Assembly (NCBI RefSeq): GCF_000505665.1
Contig: NC_023033.1
Span: 1,409,813 to 1,473,812, forward strand
Direction of reading: 5' to 3'
DNA: 64,000 bases
From: Thermosynechococcus sp. NK55a
Lineage (GTDB): Bacteria > Cyanobacteriota > Cyanobacteriia > Thermosynechococcales > Thermosynechococcaceae
Shown here piece after piece: positions 60,498 to 64,000 of this stretch. A model generated the notes under the pieces. It made no database searches, was not told the origin of the DNA, and worked only from the letters and a program-made list of their open reading frames with translations. Both the position numbers and the translations under genes were made by a program. Positions within the stretch are counted from its first letter, which is position 1, and each line of letters begins with the position of its first letter.

Positions 60498-63029
60498 GTG
60501 CGTGTCGTTGTCATGGCCGGTGGGAGTGGCACTCGCTTACGCCCCCTCACCTGCGATCTACCCAAACCCATGGTACCGGTGGTCAATCGTCCCATTGCCG
60601 AGCATATTCTCAATCTCCTGCGCCGCCATAGCCTTGATGATGTGGTCATGACATTGCACTATCTCCCCGATATCGTGCGGGACTATTTTGGCGATGGGAA
60701 TGAGTTTGGGGTGCACCTGAGCTATGTCGTTGAAGAAGAGCAGCCCCTTGGCACGGCCGGTTCGGTGAAAAACATTGCCAATTTGTTAACGGATCCGTTT
60801 TTAGTAGTCAGTGGCGATAGCATTACCGATGTCGATTTAACCGATGCCCTGCGTTTTCACCAGCAGCACGGTGCTCCCGTAACCCTGATCCTTGCCCGCG
60901 TGCCTCAGCCAAAGGAGTTTGGCATTGTCTTTACTGATAGCGATGGCCGCGTGCGGCGGTTTCTCGAGAAGCCCTCAGCAGCGGAAGTCTTTACAGATAC
61001 AGTCAATACGGGTATCTACATCCTCAGCCCCACAGTTATGGATTACCTTAGTAGCGGCATCGAGCGGGATTTTTCGCGGGATTTGTTCCCATTGCTGTTG
61101 CAGGCGGATGTGCCGATGTATGGCTATATCACTGATGCCTACTGGTGCGATGTCGGCAGTCTCCAAACCTACCAACAGGTGCAACAGGATGCCCTCTATG
61201 GCCGAGTGCACTTGGAAATTCAGGGGCACGAAGTTCAGCCGCAAATTTGGGTAGGCCACAACACCCCATTGCCGCAAACGGTTCAGCTACAGGCGCCACT
61301 CGTCTTGGGCAATAACTGCCGCTTTGGTGCGGGGGTCACCCTTGGGGCGGGAACGGTCTTGGGGGATAACGTGATTATTGGCAATGGCAGTCGGTTGCGT
61401 TCAGTGGTGGCTTGGCATGGCTGCTTTATTGGGGATGACAGTGAACTGGAGCATTGCATCTTAGCTCGCTATGTCCATGTTGATCGCCATGTAACACTAC
61501 AGGAAGGAGTGATTATTGGCAGTCGCTGTGTGGTGGGGGAGGAAGCCAGCCTGAGTCAGGGAGTGCGGATCTGGCCAGGAAAACGTATTGAAGCGGGTGC
61601 AATTGTCAATGAAAGCCTGATCTGGGGCACAACAGGGCAGCGCTATCTCTTTGGGCAGCGGGGAGTGGCCGGCGTGGCCAATGTAGACATTACACCGGAG
61701 TTTGCCGTGCGGCTGGCGGCAGCCTATGCCTCCATTCTTGAGCCCGGAACCAGTGTGCTCGTGTCGCGAGATCAGCGAAATGTATCGCGGATGGTGTCCC
61801 ATGCCCTAATGTCGGGTTTGATGTCGGTGGGGATTCATGTCCTCAATTTGGAGGCGATCGCCCTGCCGATTGCCCGGTTTGCCGCCCAAACCCTTTCAGT
61901 TAGTGGGGGAATTCATGTGCGCGCCCATCCCGATCGCGCCGATCAGCTTTTGATTGAGTTTTTTGATCACAAAGGCATCAACCTCAGTAAAGCCAAAGAG
62001 CGGCAAATCGAAACCGCCTACTTCCGCGAAGAGATTCGCCGTGCCCTACTGATGGATGTCGGTGTCATGACCCATCCCAACAACTGCGTGGCCGCCTATG
62101 CCCAAGGCTTTGAAAAGTGGCTGAATACGAAACTGTTTTATGGCAACCCCGCCAAAATTGTTATTGACTATGCCTATGCCGTTTCTGGGGTCGTCTTGCC
62201 CCAGATCCTCAGTAAGTTTGGCTGCGATGCCGTTGTTCTCAATGCCACCCTCCACCCCACTCCCCTAAATATTCTCGAGCGACAGCGCCTCCTGCGGGAA
62301 CTAGGACAGGTGGTGACAGCACTTTCTGCAAGTTTAGGGGTGCAAGTCTCCGCCAATGGCGAACGGTTGACCTTGGTGGACAATGCCGGTCAGGTTTTCA
62401 GTGATCAAGAACTCACGGCCTTGATGACCTACTTGACCCTCTTGACCCATCCGGGGGGCACCATCGTGGTGCCGGTCACAACCTCTAGTGCCGTGGAGGC
62501 GATCGCCCGCCAGCAGGGAGGGCACATTATCCGCAGTCGTACCAACCCGACTGATCTCATGGAAGCCTGCCAACACCACAGCAGCGTTGTCCTAGGGGGG
62601 TCCGCAGAAACCGGTTTCATCTTCCCGCAACTGCATCCGGGATTTGATGCCATGTTTACAATCGCCACCCTGCTCGAACTGCTGGCACTGATTGGTAAGC
62701 CCCTCACAGTCATACGCCAAGAACTGCCCCGCGTCCACTACTATCACCGCCCAATTCGCTGTCCTTGGCTTGCCAAGGGGTCATTGATGCGCCACTTAGT
62801 GGAAACCCATCCCCGCAACCATTTAAGTCTCATTGATGGCGTCAAAATTGGTGAACCCAATACTGACCATTGGGTACTGATTCTGCCCGATGCCAGTGAG
62901 CCACTGGTACACCTCTACGTGAATAGTCCTGATGCCCCTTGGAGTGAGCAGATGCTGCAACGCTATAGCCGCCGCATTGAAGAGTTTGCCCGCTTGGAAC
63001 CTCTCTCAGATGCCACAATAAAGATGTAA
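60498..63029 (+). CDS. Mannose-1-phosphate guanylyltransferase fused to a phosphomannomutase-like domain
   Basis: The 843-residue protein begins with a sugar-nucleotide transferase domain (VMAGGSGTRLRPLTCDLPKP; about 1-235), continues with a left-handed beta-helix of hexapeptide repeats (about 245-375), and ends with a phosphohexomutase-like domain (about 380-830). In the mutase part, the usual active-site Ser loop TASHNP is replaced by the segment HVRAHPDR (near residues 470-477), so it probably lacks mutase activity and may be regulatory or structural. The first domain should make GDP-mannose or another NDP-sugar for glycans. The start is GTG at 60498. Confidence 0.88.
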   Translation: MRVVVMAGGSGTRLRPLTCDLPKPMVPVVNRPIAEHILNLLRRHSLDDVVMTLHYLPDIVRDYFGDGNEFGVHLSYVVEEEQPLGTAGSVKNIANLLTDPFLVVSGDSITDVDLTDALRFHQQHGAPVTLILARVPQPKEFGIVFTDSDGRVRRFLEKPSAAEVFTDTVNTGIYILSPTVMDYLSSGIERDFSRDLFPLLLQADVPMYGYITDAYWCDVGSLQTYQQVQQDALYGRVHLEIQGHEVQPQIWVGHNTPLPQTVQLQAPLVLGNNCRFGAGVTLGAGTVLGDNVIIGNGSRLRSVVAWHGCFIGDDSELEHCILARYVHVDRHVTLQEGVIIGSRCVVGEEASLSQGVRIWPGKRIEAGAIVNESLIWGTTGQRYLFGQRGVAGVANVDITPEFAVRLAAAYASILEPGTSVLVSRDQRNVSRMVSHALMSGLMSVGIHVLNLEAIALPIARFAAQTLSVSGGIHVRAHPDRADQLLIEFFDHKGINLSKAKERQIETAYFREEIRRALLMDVGVMTHPNNCVAAYAQGFEKWLNTKLFYGNPAKIVIDYAYAVSGVVLPQILSKFGCDAVVLNATLHPTPLNILERQRLLRELGQVVTALSASLGVQVSANGERLTLVDNAGQVFSDQELTALMTYLTLLTHPGGTIVVPVTTSSAVEAIARQQGGHIIRSRTNPTDLMEACQHHSSVVLGGSAETGFIFPQLHPGFDAMFTIATLLELLALIGKPLTVIRQELPRVHYYHRPIRCPWLAKGSLMRHLVETHPRNHLSLIDGVKIGEPNTDHWVLILPDASEPLVHLYVNSPDAPWSEQMLQRYSRRIEEFARLEPLSDATIKM

Positions 63030-63075
63030 CCCAAATCCCGTAGAATCAGGGAAAATTTTTCGTACGTTAGGCACA

Positions 63076-64000
63076 ATGGTGGTTTTGAAAACGGAGAAAA
63101 CCCAAGGGAGCTTGAGCGATAAATTGCGGGGAATTGTCCGTTGGTGGTCAGAATTCAAGATTCAAACCCGCCTCATGGCCACAGCAACCCTCGTGGTCTC
63201 CATCATCATGAGTGGCCTCACCTTCTGGGCGGTGAACACGATTCAAACCAATGCCCACCTCAATGACACCCGCTATGGTCGCGATTTAGGGTTACTCCTA
63301 GCCGCTGATGTGGCGCCCCTTGTGGCCAAAGGGGATACCGCCGCTGTTGCTGAATTTTCCCGCAAATTCTATGAGCGCAGTGCCAGTATTCGCTACATCC
63401 TCTATGCGGATCCCGACGGAGAAATTTACTATGGCCTGCCCTACTCTGCCCCCCAAGTGGAAAGTGCCCTGACGTTGCGCCGCCGTATTCAACTGCCAGA
63501 GACCTACCGTGCTAGCCAAGAACCCCTCGTGCGCCAACACCAAACCCCCAATGGTCTAGTTGCCGATGTCTTTGTTCCCTTAACCTTCAATGGCGAAAAC
63601 TTAGGGGTTGTTGCCCTGGGGATTAACCCAAACCCAACATTCATTGCTTCTGCCAATCTCACGCGGGATCTCACGATCGCTGTCTTTGTCTCCCTCTGGA
63701 TCATGGTGATCTTGGGGGGGGTCTTCAATGCCCTCACCATTACCCAACCCATTAAAGAATTGGTGCAGGGGGTGAAAAACATTGCAGCGGGGAATTTTAA
63801 GCAACGTATTCACCTGCCCTTTGGCGGTGAACTGGGGGAGTTGATCACCAGCTTTAATGACATGGCTGAGCGCCTCGCCTCCTACGAGGCCCAAAACATT
63901 GAAGAACTCCAAGCCGAGAAAGCCAAACTGGATACCTTGGTGTCCACGATTGCAGATGGAGCAATTCTGTTAGATACCGACATGCGGATTATTCTTGTCA
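63076..64000 (+). CDS. nblS: NblS/Hik33 (DspA) histidine kinase, 5' part (runs off the window)
   Basis: The frame from ATG 63076 is open to the window end (308 residues). It has a first membrane helix (LMATATLVVSIIMSGLTFWAV), an extracytoplasmic sensor domain of about 150 residues (VAPLVAKG...YILYADPDGEIYYG), a second helix (IAVFVSLWIMVILGGVF), a HAMP domain (ITQPIKELVQGVKNIAAGNF) and the start of a PAS domain (LDTLVSTIADGAILLDTDM). This is the layout of NblS/Hik33, the conserved kinase for high light, cold, oxidative and nutrient stress. The kinase core lies outside. The position after atpA and the guanylyltransferase gene fits remembered T. elongatus order. Confidence 0.9.
   Translation, partial: MVVLKTEKTQGSLSDKLRGIVRWWSEFKIQTRLMATATLVVSIIMSGLTFWAVNTIQTNAHLNDTRYGRDLGLLLAADVAPLVAKGDTAAVAEFSRKFYERSASIRYILYADPDGEIYYGLPYSAPQVESALTLRRRIQLPETYRASQEPLVRQHQTPNGLVADVFVPLTFNGENLGVVALGINPNPTFIASANLTRDLTIAVFVSLWIMVILGGVFNALTITQPIKELVQGVKNIAAGNFKQRIHLPFGGELGELITSFNDMAERLASYEAQNIEELQAEKAKLDTLVSTIADGAILLDTDMRIILV

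Overview
The window comes from a unicellular cyanobacterium, most likely a thermophilic Thermosynechococcus-type strain. Reasons: photosystem II (psbX, psb32, ycf66), carboxysome-era carbon uptake (cmpABCD), sulfolipid (sqdX), myxoxanthophyll carotenoid (cruF, cruG) and plastoquinone (plqA) genes; the cyanobacterial atp1-I-H-G-F-D-A operon; the nblS/hik33 kinase; many copies of the HIP1 octamer GCGATCGC; and a PsbX sequence that, from memory, differs from that of T. elongatus by about one residue. No insertion sequence, prophage, CRISPR array or rRNA was seen. Almost everything is core or housekeeping content.

Layout. 1-1016: the 3' end of a zinc-ribbon membrane protein and a decayed gene with an HEGWH metallopeptidase-like motif. 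1305-3677: a cyanobacteriochrome of the DXCF dual-cysteine type joined to GGDEF and EAL domains (light-controlled c-di-GMP turnover; probable sesB). 3994-9076: the bicarbonate ABC transporter cmpABCD, with cmpC frameshifted in a T run. 9311-11718: a small unknown gene, a LivF-type ATPase, tRNA-Arg(CCG), a coiled-coil membrane protein built on a 66-bp tandem repeat, and a DUF4079 membrane protein. 11715-15019: ctaC-ctaD-ctaE (aa3-type oxidase) on the minus strand. 15207-21331: a NAGPA-domain protein, psbX, ycf66, and a tight run of NTF2-like gene-minC-minD-minE-cruG. 21362-31827: a PLP enzyme, a glycosyltransferase, small membrane and DUF760 proteins, ebsA (frameshifted), a DRTGG protein, a phytase-like esterase, tic22, corA, plqA and comB. 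31847-39575: psb32, lepB, membrane proteins, an omega-aminotransferase, a VOC protein, a glutaredoxin-like protein, a ktrA-type RCK protein, an EcfT-like protein and cruF. 39531-54469: priA, putA, midA-like, sqdX, a fibrillin, a coiled-coil protein, an FMN reductase, hemB, a Nudix hydrolase, map, a photolyase and a small secreted protein. 54596-64000: a STAS protein, mrnC (frameshifted), the ATP synthase operon, a mannose-1-phosphate guanylyltransferase fusion and the 5' part of nblS.

Themes. Inorganic carbon supply (cmp), respiration (cta), ATP synthesis (atp) and light/stress signalling (cyanobacteriochrome, nblS) sit beside envelope lipid and carotenoid synthesis. Three otherwise well-conserved genes (cmpC, ebsA, mrnC) each carry an apparent single-base loss inside a homopolymer (T7, A5, C8). 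That pattern fits homopolymer errors in the assembly at least as well as real mutation. The pseudogene at 392-1016 is different: it has several stops as well as shifts and looks genuinely decayed.

All functional calls rest on reading motifs by eye and on remembered family knowledge; no database search was possible.
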